Assembly (NCBI RefSeq): GCF_030814995.1 | Contig: NZ_JAUSVX010000012.1 | Span: forward strand, 186,001 to 250,000 | Reading direction: 5' to 3' | Length of the DNA stretch: 64,000 nt | DNA from: Labrys wisconsinensis | GTDB lineage: Bacteria; Pseudomonadota; Alphaproteobacteria; Rhizobiales; Labraceae | Shown: positions 56,920 through 64,000 of the stretch, one piece after another | How the letters are laid out: each line of letters starts with the position of its first letter | Position numbering within the stretch: the first letter of the stretch is position 1 | Program-made: the position numbers and the translations under genes | Notes under the pieces: model-generated | Seen by the model: only the letters and a program-made list of their open reading frames with translations | What the model was told of the DNA's origin: nothing | Database searches by the model: none

Positions 56920-58095
56920 ATGGACATCCACGAATACCAGGCCAAGGAGATCCTGGCCAAGTACGGCGTGCCGATCCCGCGCGGGGGCCTCGCCTACAGC
57001 GCCGAGCAGGCCGCCTACCGGGCCCGCGAGATCGGCGGCTCGGTCTGGGTGGTCAAGGCGCAGGTCCACACCGGCGGACGCGGCAAGGCCGGCGGGGTCA
57101 AGGTCGTGACCAGCGAGGATGCGGTCGAGGCGGCCGCCGAGGCCATGCTGGGGCGCAGGCTCGTCACCCCCCAGACCGGCCCCCAGGGCAAGGGCGTCTA
57201 CCGGCTCTATATCGAAGGCGGCGTCGCCATCGGGCACGAGTTCTATCTCGGCTTCGTGCTCGACCGCGGCGAGCAGCGCGTCGCGGTGGTCGCCTCCCGC
57301 GAGGGCGGCATCGACATCGAGGAGATCGCGGCCGAGCGGCCGGACAGCCTGATCCGCCACTGCGTCGAGCCGGCTGTCGGCATGCAGGCCTTCCAGGCGC
57401 GGGAGATCGCCTTCGCCCTGGGCCTGCCGGCCGGCACGATCGCCGAGGCGACGCAGGTCATCCTGCGCTGCTACCGCGCCTTCCGCGACAAGGACGCCAC
57501 GATGCTGGAGATCAACCCGCTGGTGCTGACCGCGGACAACCGCCTGCTGGCGCTCGATGCCAAGATGTCGTTCGACGACAACGCCCTGTTCCGCCATCCC
57601 GACATTTCCGAGCTGCGCGACAAGAGCCAGGAGGACCCGCGCGAGACCCAGGCCGCCGACCGGGGCCTGTCCTATGTCGGGCTCGACGGCGATGTCGGCT
57701 GCATCGTCAACGGCGCGGGCCTCGCCATGGCGACGATGGACATGATCAAGCTCGCCGGCGGAGAGCCGGCTAATTTCCTCGACATCGGCGGCGGCGCCAC
57801 GCCCGAGCGGGTGGCCAAGGCCTTCCGCCTTGTGACGCAGGACAGGAACGTCAAGGTGGTGCTGGTCAACATCTTCGCCGGCATCAACCGCTGCGACTGG
57901 GTGGCGCAAGGCGTGGTCAAGGCGGTGGAGATCGCCGGGCTCGACCGCCCGCTGGTGGTGCGCCTGGCCGGCACGCATGTGGAGGAGGGCCGCCGGATCA
58001 TCGCGGAGAGCGGCCTCTCCGTCATCGCCGCCACCACCCTGGCCGAGGCCGCACAACGGTCGGTCGAGGCCGCCCGACGCCAGCAGAGAGCCTGA
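56920..58095 (+). CDS. mtkA: Malate-CoA ligase (malate thiokinase) beta subunit
   Basis: A 391-residue subunit with an ATP-grasp domain, homologous to SucC. It starts [20 protein letters not shown]; the nucleotide region has [20 protein letters not shown] and the C-terminal part [17 protein letters not shown]. Context with malyl-CoA lyase separates it from succinyl-CoA ligase: malate plus CoA plus ATP gives malyl-CoA. The ATG at 56920 fits all relatives; a start five codons earlier is possible. It is 24 bp after mcl and 3 bp before mtkB. Confidence 0.93.
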   Translation: MDIHEYQAKEILAKYGVPIPRGGLAYSAEQAAYRAREIGGSVWVVKAQVHTGGRGKAGGVKVVTSEDAVEAAAEAMLGRRLVTPQTGPQGKGVYRLYIEGGVAIGHEFYLGFVLDRGEQRVAVVASREGGIDIEEIAAERPDSLIRHCVEPAVGMQAFQAREIAFALGLPAGTIAEATQVILRCYRAFRDKDATMLEINPLVLTADNRLLALDAKMSFDDNALFRHPDISELRDKSQEDPRETQAADRGLSYVGLDGDVGCIVNGAGLAMATMDMIKLAGGEPANFLDIGGGATPERVAKAFRLVTQDRNVKVVLVNIFAGINRCDWVAQGVVKAVEIAGLDRPLVVRLAGTHVEEGRRIIAESGLSVIAATTLAEAAQRSVEAARRQQRA

Positions 58096-58098
58096 GCC

Positions 58099-59010
58099 AT
58101 GTCCGTCCTGATCGACAAGACGACCCCGGTGCTGGTGCAGGGCATCACCGGCAAGATCGGCAGCTTCCACGCCCAGGAGATGCTGGACTACGGCACGCCC
58201 GTGGTCGGCGGCGTCACGCCCGGCAAGGGCGGCTCGACCATCCTCGGCCTGCCGGTGTTCGACACGGTCAAGGCGGCGGTCGGAGCGACCGGCGCGACGG
58301 TCTCGATCGTGTTCGTGCCGCCGCCCTTCGCCGCCGATTCGATCATGGAGGCGGCCGATGCCGGCATCCGCGTCTGCATCGCCATCACCGACGGCATCCC
58401 GGCCCAGGACATGATGCGGGTGAAGCGCTACATGCGCCGCTACCGGGCGCAGGCGCGCATGCGGCTGCTGGGGCCGAACTGCGCCGGCGTGATCACCCCC
58501 GGCCAGAGCCTCTGCGGCATCATGCCGGGCCATATCTACCTGCCGGGGCGCATCGGCATCGTCGGGCGCTCGGGCACGCTCGGCTACGAGGCAGCCTCCC
58601 AGTTGAAGGAACTGGGCATCGGCGTCTCGACCTCGGTCGGCATCGGCGGCGACCCGATCAACGGCTCCTCGCATCGCGACATCCTCGAATTGTTCGAGAA
58701 CGACCCGGACACCGACGCGGTGGTGATGATCGGCGAGATCGGTGGCCCGCAGGAGGCCGAGGCCGCCGCTTTTGCCCGCGACCACATGACCAAGCCGGTC
58801 TGCGCCTATATCGCCGGCCTCTCCGCACCGAAGGGCCGCAAGATGGGCCATGCCGGCGCCATCGTCTCGACCAGTGGCGAGAGCGCGGCCGAGAAGGTCG
58901 AGATCCTCAGGGCCTGCGGCGTCACCATCGTGCCGACGCCGGCCGAGTTCGGCACGACGGTGCAGGCGATGCTGGCGGCACGGGAGACGCCGATGCGCAA
59001 GGCGGGGTAG
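58099..59010 (+). CDS. mtkB: Malate-CoA ligase (malate thiokinase) alpha subunit
   Basis: A 303-residue subunit homologous to SucD. The CoA-binding domain has VLVQGITGKIGSFHAQEML and GVTPGKGG; LLGPNCAGVITPGQ follows, and the phosphohistidine is His251 in RKMGHAGAIVS. It forms malyl-CoA synthetase with MtkA. Succinyl-CoA ligase is an alternative by homology alone, but the operon favours malate. It starts 3 bp after mtkA and is the last gene of the operon; hpr, mtdA and ppc genes seen in Methylobacterium are not adjacent. Confidence 0.93.
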   Translation: MSVLIDKTTPVLVQGITGKIGSFHAQEMLDYGTPVVGGVTPGKGGSTILGLPVFDTVKAAVGATGATVSIVFVPPPFAADSIMEAADAGIRVCIAITDGIPAQDMMRVKRYMRRYRAQARMRLLGPNCAGVITPGQSLCGIMPGHIYLPGRIGIVGRSGTLGYEAASQLKELGIGVSTSVGIGGDPINGSSHRDILELFENDPDTDAVVMIGEIGGPQEAEAAAFARDHMTKPVCAYIAGLSAPKGRKMGHAGAIVSTSGESAAEKVEILRACGVTIVPTPAEFGTTVQAMLAARETPMRKAG

Positions 59011-59083
59011 AGATCGACGAGCCTCGTGCAGGTCCGCGGTGCCGCTGTGAGCGACTGAGAGAGATCTACAACGGATCTCTGCC

Positions 59084-59122
59084 TTGCTGTCCATATCGTG
59101 CTATACATATATAGCACGATAT
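59084..59122 (+). promoter_or_regulatory. Promoter and operator of the relBE-like pair
   Basis: ATATCGTGCTATA (59093-59105) and TATAGCACGATAT (59110-59122) are exact 13-bp inverted copies around CATA. TTGCTG (59084-59089) and TATATA (59108-59113), 18 bp apart, give a promoter whose -10 lies inside the palindrome. This is the expected layout for repression by the antitoxin or antitoxin-toxin complex. Confidence 0.78.
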
Positions 59123-59135
59123 GGGAGGGCACTTC

Positions 59136-59360
59136 ATGCTTGCAATTCGGCTGCCTCCGGACATCGAAAGCCGGCTCGATGCGCTCGCCAAGGCAACCGG
59201 GCGATCCAAGAGCTTCTATGCGCGTCAAGCCATTCTCGAGCATCTCGACGACCTGGAGGATATCTATCTCGCCGAACGCGAATTGGAGGATGTCCGCGCC
59301 GGCCGCAGCGTTTCGACTCCCCTCGAAGAGGTGATGAAGGCGCATGGCCTGGAAGATTGA
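59136..59360 (+). CDS. RelB/DinJ-like ribbon-helix-helix antitoxin
   Basis: A 74-residue protein: the ribbon-helix-helix part is MLAIRLPPDIESRLDALAKATGRSKSFYARQAILEHL, followed by an acidic toxin-binding tail (LDDLEDIYLAERELEDVRAG). It should bind and block the toxin and repress its promoter. GGGAGGG before the ATG at 59136 is better than the upstream ATG at 59121, which lies in the operator arm. It overlaps the toxin by 17 bp. Confidence 0.9.
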   Translation: MLAIRLPPDIESRLDALAKATGRSKSFYARQAILEHLDDLEDIYLAERELEDVRAGRSVSTPLEEVMKAHGLED

Positions 59361-59616
59361 GCTGTCCGGGCTCGCTCAGAAGGCTCTCCGTAACATCGAC
59401 CCGCAAAATTCTACCCGGATACTGCGCTTCCTGCGCGATCGTCTCTCCGTTCTGGACGATCCTCGCAGTATGGGAGAAGCCCTGAAGGGTGCCAAGTTGG
59501 GGAGTCTCTGGAAATATCGTGTCGGCGACTATCGCATCATCGCCGACATCCAAGATCGGGTCGTGTGTATCGTCGTCGTGCGCATCGGCAACCGACGCGA
59601 CGTCTACAAACGATAG
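59344..59616 (+). CDS. RelE/ParE-family toxin
   Basis: A 90-residue toxin: MAWKIELSGLAQKALRNIDP, GEALKGAKLGSLWKYRVGDYRIIADI and VVVRIGNRRDVYKR. The Lys/Arg/Tyr residues near the end match mRNA interferase RelE members. It is complete, unlike the remnant at 5.6-5.8 kb. It starts inside the antitoxin gene and ends 14 bp before the convergent OmpA gene. Confidence 0.9.
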   Translation: MAWKIELSGLAQKALRNIDPQNSTRILRFLRDRLSVLDDPRSMGEALKGAKLGSLWKYRVGDYRIIADIQDRVVCIVVVRIGNRRDVYKR

Positions 59617-59630
59617 GCCGGACGCCGCCG

Positions 59631-60533
59631 CTACTGCACCACCTTGAACTCCACGCGCCGATCGAAGGCGTAGAGGTCGTCCTGGCTGTATTTGGAGCGG
59701 TCATCGGCCTCGAACGGCTCGTGCTTGCCGTGGCCCTCGGCGTCGATGGCGCAGTCGAGGCCCTTCTGCTTGAGCACCGCAGCCACGGCTTCCGCCCGCG
59801 CCCGCGAAAGCTTGTCGTTGTAGGCATCCGAGCCGCGCTCGTCGGTGTGGCCGATCAGCACGACGGTCTTGGGCCTCTGGCCCTTGAGATAGTTGTAGAG
59901 GTCGTCGACCGCCTTCAGGCCGTCGTCGGTCAGCACCGCCTCGTCGGTGGCGAAGCGGATCGGCACCGGCACGGCGACGGCGGTGAAGTTGCGGAAGGTC
60001 GGCACCATCACGCCGGCGGCCTCGCCGCGGAAGCCCCGGGAGGCGACATAGGTCGGCGCCAGGGACTTGGCCTGGTAGGCGCGCTTGGCGAGATAGTCCT
60101 CCACCTCGCGCGGCGGCGCCTTCGGCACCAGCTTGACGTTGCGGATCTCGTTGATCGCCGCCTCGTAGGCCCCGGCCGCGGCGGCATAATCCTTGGCGTC
60201 GTACTTGAGGTCGCCGAGGGCCATCGACACCTGCCAGGGCCGGGCGATGGCGGCGGCGCCGGCGACATATTCGGGGGAGAAGCTGCCGTCCTCCTTCTGG
60301 CCGACGCTGAGGAAGGCGAGCGCGATCGAGCGCCGCGCCCCCTCGACATAGCTGCCGTCGCAGGACGACTCCTTGGAGATACGGTCGGCCAGGCCCGGCA
60401 GGGCGGCGATGTCGCCCTTGGCGATCGCCGCCTTCACCGCCCCGTCCAGGGCCGTGCAGTCGGCCCGGGCGGGGACCGCCGCCGCGAGGTGAACCCCCGC
60501 GGCGGCAAGGACGATCAGGAGCGTGCTGCGCAT
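59631..60533 (-). CDS. OmpA-family protein, last gene of the DUF4384/cytochrome operon
   Basis: A 300-residue exported protein. Signal peptide about 1-24 (ending PARA). The N-terminal 180 residues form an alanine-rich helical region with TPR-like character (YDAKDYAAAAGAYEAAINEIRNVKL). The C-terminal OmpA domain (about 190-300) has IRFATDEAVLTDDGLKAVDD and VVLIGHTDERGSDAYNDKLSRARAEAV, the peptidoglycan-binding motif. It starts 7 bp after the di-heme cytochrome stop and so belongs to that operon. It probably anchors the complex to the cell wall. Confidence 0.9.
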   Translation of the reverse strand: MRSTLLIVLAAAGVHLAAAVPARADCTALDGAVKAAIAKGDIAALPGLADRISKESSCDGSYVEGARRSIALAFLSVGQKEDGSFSPEYVAGAAAIARPWQVSMALGDLKYDAKDYAAAAGAYEAAINEIRNVKLVPKAPPREVEDYLAKRAYQAKSLAPTYVASRGFRGEAAGVMVPTFRNFTAVAVPVPIRFATDEAVLTDDGLKAVDDLYNYLKGQRPKTVVLIGHTDERGSDAYNDKLSRARAEAVAAVLKQKGLDCAIDAEGHGKHEPFEADDRSKYSQDDLYAFDRRVEFKVVQ

Positions 60534-60540
60534 CACGTCC

Positions 60541-63213
60541 TCACTGAACCTGGATGACGATCGCGGTGGACGCGACGGTCTCCTTGGAGGCTGCCGGCGC
60601 CGCGCCGGCATCCTTGTCGCTGACGACGGCCGCGAGCTTGGCGCTCTGGGCGTCCTTCTTGGCGTCGGCGTCGAGCCCGGCGGCTTCCTTGCGGATGTCG
60701 TTGGCCTCCACGACGATGGAGCGCGTCACCTGCTTGTCGAAGTTCGGGATCTGGGCGAAGGTCTGCTTCGTCGGGTCGATCCGGAAGCCGAAGGCCTCTC
60801 TGGTCGAGCCGTTGACGCGGCACACGCCCACCACCCGCTCCTGGCCGATGTCCGGCAGCTTGAACTTGAAGGGCGCGCCCGGCCCGCCCAGCACCACGGT
60901 CTGCCCCGCCTTCACCGCATTGTCCGACTGGAACTTGTTGGGGAAGATGATGGTGCCGACGCCGTCCTTGGAGACGTTGACGACGAAGAGGCTGCAGTCG
61001 CGGCTGGCGACGGCGGTGAACACGGCCGACTGGTATTGCTTGTAGACCGTGTTGTCCGCGGTCAGGCGCAGCTCGAAGGTGCCCCCGGGCGAGGGCGGCG
61101 TCACCACCGGCGCGACCTGCGCGCCACCGGCCAGGTTCGAGACGTCGAGCACGCGGCCCTCGGTGGAGCTCTCCACGAACTTGATGAACAGCGTCTCGAA
61201 CTGGTCGCGCGGCACGATGCCCTGCTCCAGGCGATGCATCAGGGCGATGGCTTCGGGGCCACCCTGGATGAAGGCGTCCTTGAACCTGTCGGGGGCATAG
61301 CCGTACTCGGCGGCGGCCCGGCGCAGCGACAGGTCGCCCTCGTAGCGCGTGAACAGGGCATTGGTCATCTCGACGCCGTTGAGCTTCAGCGCCGGATCGA
61401 GGCCGGCCCGCTTCATCGCCGAGGTGAAGCGCTGGAAGTCGTCCTCGATGAGGGCGTCCATCTTGTCGTTCTCGGGATAGAGCGCCGCCACCGTCTCGCG
61501 GACGTCCTTGGAGAAGGAGTGGTCGGCGAGGATCGCCCGGCGCACCTCGTCCTTGGCCTTGCGCATGCCCTGGTCGTGGCAACCCATGCAGGAAATGCCG
61601 TTGGTGACCGAGAAGTCGCGGCGCGAGGGATCGCGGACGATCTGCACCGGCCCCTTGTCGAGACGGGTGCCGTCGGACTTGTTGAGGTAATAGGCCTGGA
61701 AGCCGTTGGGCAGGGAGAAGATGCTCTCGCCGCCGTCATGGTGGAAGCCGCCGGTGATGCCGTCCTGCTCGGGGCCGAGCGGATGCAGGAACAGGCTCTG
61801 CTTGTCCTTCGAGCCGCCGAAGTCGTAGGAGGTCCAGAAATAGCCGGTCGAGATCGGATGGCGCTCGATCAGGCGGTTGTTCTGCGACACGCCGGACTTC
61901 TGGAAGCCGGCGCGCTGGGCCACGAAGTTCTTGATGTCCGCATCCATGTCGACGGCGAGCTTCTGGGTCAGGCCCGGGAAGTTGTCCGGGAGCTGCAGCA
62001 GCTTGTCGTAGAGCGGGGGCTGCGACGCCGTGAAGGTGAACCAGTCGGCGCGGACATAGGGCAGCACCGTGTTGGTCTGCTGGGCGGCGAAGTCGAACAT
62101 CTTGGCGTCGGGCTTCACGGCGAAGGGATAGTTCGCCAGCACCGTGTTCCAGTCCGCCTCCTCCCAGCCGAGATCCTCGAGGTTGAAGGCGACGATGGTC
62201 TTGGCCTCGTCGATGGTCTCGAGGCGGACCACGTCGGGCCGGCGCGAGAACGAGTTCAGCAGCTTGACCACGCCCTGGCGATAGACGTTCATCGCCTCGT
62301 CGGTGTCGCAGGAATTGTAGATGTTGGTGAGGGTGAGGTAGCGCCGGCCCTTGATGCGATGGTCGGGCAGGTGCTGCAGGTCGGCGGCGATGGCGTCGAC
62401 CACGTCTTCGTCCGTCATGAACTTGCGGCTGGCGCAGGCCGCCGCCTCCTGGTCGCCGGTCGACTTGATCCAGGCGCGCAGCGCCTCGATGTCCGCGGCG
62501 GTGATCTCCGGCCGGGAGGTGTCGAACTCGTAATAGACGTCGTACGGCATCTCCTTGTTGATGATCTGCTGGAACAGCTTGGACCCTTCGGGATTGCCGG
62601 CCTGGATGAAGTGCGGATTGGCGGCGAGCTCGTCGAGCTTGAGGATGTCGCCGAAATTCTTTGCCGGCTTCTCACGCGCGGTCAGCATGCCCGCCTCGTG
62701 GCAGCGCGAGCAGTGCTTCTCGAGCACGTCGAAAGCCGCCTTGGCGATCGGATCCGTCGGCACCCTCAGGTCCGGCGGGAAGGCCGGGAAACCACCGGCG
62801 GCGGCCGGCGCGGGAGCCGGCGGCGGGGGCGGGGGCGGGGGCGGCGCCGGCTCGGCCGCGATCGGCTGGGGCGCAGGCGCCGGCGGAGGCGGCGGCTCCG
62901 GCTCAGCGGCGGGCTGAGGCGCGAGCGCGGGAGCCGGAGGCGGCGCTTCGGCGGCGGCCGGCGGTGGCGGCGGAGGTGGAGGCGGAGCCTCGGCGGCGGC
63001 CGGACCCGGCGGCGGTGCCGGCTCCTCGGGCTGCGCGGCATCCGCCGGCGCCGGCGCGCCCGGCGGCTCGGCGGCCGGACCGACCGGCACCAGCGTCGCC
63101 GGCGGCTTGGCATCGGCGGCGAAGGCGGGAAGTGACAGCCCCGGCAGCACGCTCGCGGAGAGCGACGCCGCGACCAGCAGGCCCGCTATGCGGAATTGGT
63201 TGCGATACTTCAT
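60541..63213 (-). CDS. Secreted di-heme cytochrome c-like protein with DUF4384
   Basis: An 890-residue exported protein. Signal peptide about 1-33. A Pro/Ala-rich spacer covers about 38-140. The first heme site is CSRCH (Cys168-His172) in a cytochrome-c-like region; the second is CMGCH (Cys542-His546) preceded by IFSLPNGFQAYYLNKSDG, a layout known from large cytochromes of planctomycetes and related proteins. A DUF4384 domain (about 715-805, AVFTAVASRDCSLFVVNVSKDG and IIFPNKFQSDN) follows. Electron donor and acceptor are unknown. The ATG at 63211-63213 follows CAGGAG. It lies 28 bp after the EF-hand protein. Confidence 0.85.
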   Translation of the reverse strand: MKYRNQFRIAGLLVAASLSASVLPGLSLPAFAADAKPPATLVPVGPAAEPPGAPAPADAAQPEEPAPPPGPAAAEAPPPPPPPPPAAAEAPPPAPALAPQPAAEPEPPPPPAPAPQPIAAEPAPPPPPPPPPAPAPAAAGGFPAFPPDLRVPTDPIAKAAFDVLEKHCSRCHEAGMLTAREKPAKNFGDILKLDELAANPHFIQAGNPEGSKLFQQIINKEMPYDVYYEFDTSRPEITAADIEALRAWIKSTGDQEAAACASRKFMTDEDVVDAIAADLQHLPDHRIKGRRYLTLTNIYNSCDTDEAMNVYRQGVVKLLNSFSRRPDVVRLETIDEAKTIVAFNLEDLGWEEADWNTVLANYPFAVKPDAKMFDFAAQQTNTVLPYVRADWFTFTASQPPLYDKLLQLPDNFPGLTQKLAVDMDADIKNFVAQRAGFQKSGVSQNNRLIERHPISTGYFWTSYDFGGSKDKQSLFLHPLGPEQDGITGGFHHDGGESIFSLPNGFQAYYLNKSDGTRLDKGPVQIVRDPSRRDFSVTNGISCMGCHDQGMRKAKDEVRRAILADHSFSKDVRETVAALYPENDKMDALIEDDFQRFTSAMKRAGLDPALKLNGVEMTNALFTRYEGDLSLRRAAAEYGYAPDRFKDAFIQGGPEAIALMHRLEQGIVPRDQFETLFIKFVESSTEGRVLDVSNLAGGAQVAPVVTPPSPGGTFELRLTADNTVYKQYQSAVFTAVASRDCSLFVVNVSKDGVGTIIFPNKFQSDNAVKAGQTVVLGGPGAPFKFKLPDIGQERVVGVCRVNGSTREAFGFRIDPTKQTFAQIPNFDKQVTRSIVVEANDIRKEAAGLDADAKKDAQSAKLAAVVSDKDAGAAPAASKETVASTAIVIQVQ

Positions 63214-63241
63214 GGCGTTCTCCTGGCGATCTTTCTTCGCC

Positions 63242-64000
63242 TCAAGGAATGATCTCGTAGGGAAGCGTCGCGAGCGAGCGTCCCACCGGCTTGGTATTCT
63301 CCTGGACCGTCTCGGCACCCGCCGGTGTGGCGAGGCTCTGGGCAAGCTCCGGGAGAAGACTCGCGTTGACCTCGTCCTGCGGGATCACCTGGATCTGGCG
63401 CGTGACGAATTTCCGCGACAGCTTCAGAGGATCGACCGCAACCAGGGCCAGCACAGTGCCTTTGGTCACAGAGGTCGCATCGAAGCGCATGCCGTAGGAG
63501 GGGTCGGGCACGGTGACGGCATGGCCGGCGAGAATCCGGCCGTCCTTGGCACGCTTGTCCGAGATGGCGTTGGGGAAGAGCTGCACCACCTCGCCCTCGT
63601 CCGAAACCGACAGCAGGACCAGGAAGCCGTCATGGCCTGAGGTGACGCGGAAGCGGATGTCCTGCGTGCCGAGCCTGACCGGCGAGCGCGGGATCTGCTC
63701 GAGCCTGACGTCGTCCGACGGCCTCGCGCCGAGAATGTCCATCACCTTCTGCGGCGTGATCTTGCCGGTGTTGAGGGCGTCTCCCGCCTGCAGATCCGGC
63801 GGGGCCGTGCCGGTGACGGGGTTCCTGGCCGCGACCTTCAGCGCCGCCCCCTCCCCCGCCAGGCCGGGCGTCAGGCCCATCTCGCAGCGGCCGGCATGCC
63901 GGCCGCAATAGTCCGCCGAGCGCTCGCGCACGTAGTCGAGCAGCTCCTGGTTGGAGATCACGCCGTCGTGGTTCAAGTCGGCGAGACCCTTTTCGATGCC
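63242..64000 (-). CDS. EF-hand/DUF4384 protein, 5' part cut by window edge
   Basis: The last 252 residues of a longer protein, 5' end missing. A canonical EF-hand calcium loop DLNHDGVISNQE is near the window edge, then YCGRHAGRCEMG, and a DUF4384 domain (RFRVTSGHDGFLVLLSVSDEG, VVQLFPN, AVTVPD). EF-hand plus DUF4384 at a C-terminus is common in bacterial caspase-family (peptidase C14) proteins, so a caspase domain upstream is the main expectation; this is not visible here. It heads the visible operon with the di-heme cytochrome and OmpA genes. Confidence 0.78.
   Translation of the reverse strand, partial: GIEKGLADLNHDGVISNQELLDYVRERSADYCGRHAGRCEMGLTPGLAGEGAALKVAARNPVTGTAPPDLQAGDALNTGKITPQKVMDILGARPSDDVRLEQIPRSPVRLGTQDIRFRVTSGHDGFLVLLSVSDEGEVVQLFPNAISDKRAKDGRILAGHAVTVPDPSYGMRFDATSVTKGTVLALVAVDPLKLSRKFVTRQIQVIPQDEVNASLLPELAQSLATPAGAETVQENTKPVGRSLATLPYEIIP

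Noticed and set aside
60523-63135. Long plus-strand frame opposite the di-heme cytochrome gene
   Set aside because: The minus strand has signal peptide, heme motifs and a DUF4384 domain; the plus frame has no recognisable domain.

Overview
The window is a GC-rich chromosomal segment of an alphaproteobacterium, most likely of the order Hyphomicrobiales (Rhizobiales). The evidence is gene content and order: phoR-pstSCAB-phoU-phoB, rimP-nusA-ylxR-infB-rbfA-truB, rpmH-rnpA-yidC-engB, the timA-mltA-smr-xre block, hslVU, and a serine-cycle set (serine-glyoxylate aminotransferase, malyl-CoA lyase, malate-CoA ligase) typical of methylotrophic or C2-assimilating members. The genus cannot be fixed from sequence alone. 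No rRNA, tRNA, CRISPR array, prophage or insertion sequence was seen.

Layout. 1-3.9 kb: a beta-oxidation operon (MerR regulator, acyl-CoA dehydrogenase, DUF4259 protein, thiolase cut by the left edge) with a clear MerR-type operator/promoter. 3.9-6.3 kb: a PPOX-fold protein, an MltB-type lytic transglycosylase, and an XRE antitoxin beside a decayed toxin. 6.3-13.1 kb: the complete phosphate-sensing and Pst uptake operon with candidate Pho boxes. 13.2-19.9 kb: an MprF/LpiA-type aminoacyl-phosphatidylglycerol synthase/flippase, then xre, smr, mltA, timA, fxsA and an SH3 protein. 20-28.7 kb: the translation/transcription operon rimP to truB, whose leader holds a promoter and a terminator (attenuator). 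28.8-35.5 kb: a repeat-rich OmpA protein, an EEP-family hydrolase and a tandem pair of caspase/Sel1-related secreted proteins. 35.6-39.3 kb: small membrane/secreted proteins, engB, yidC, rnpA, rpmH. 39.6-44.5 kb: hrpB, an orphan ParA, a polytopic membrane protein, and unusual intergenic palindromes. 44.5-52.4 kb: aminotransferase, FUSC transporter, AraC regulator, MFS transporter, hslVU and a cupin protein. 52.5-54.2 kb: a long-tailed IF-1 with a DEAD-box helicase, which looks like a cold-adaptation pair. 54.7-59.0 kb: the four-gene serine-cycle operon. 59.1-59.6 kb: a RelBE-like toxin-antitoxin pair. 59.6-64 kb: a compact operon of an EF-hand/DUF4384 protein (cut by the right edge), a large secreted di-heme cytochrome with DUF4384, and an OmpA protein.

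The most unusual material is: (a) the EF-hand/DUF4384 - di-heme cytochrome/DUF4384 - OmpA operon at the right edge; (b) the tandem caspase/Sel1 paralogues sharing a module with and without the protease domain; (c) a predicted three-way-junction structure plus hairpin between convergent genes at 44.37-44.47 kb; (d) a 30-bp perfect palindrome between hrpB and parA; and (e) the rimP-nusA leader attenuator.
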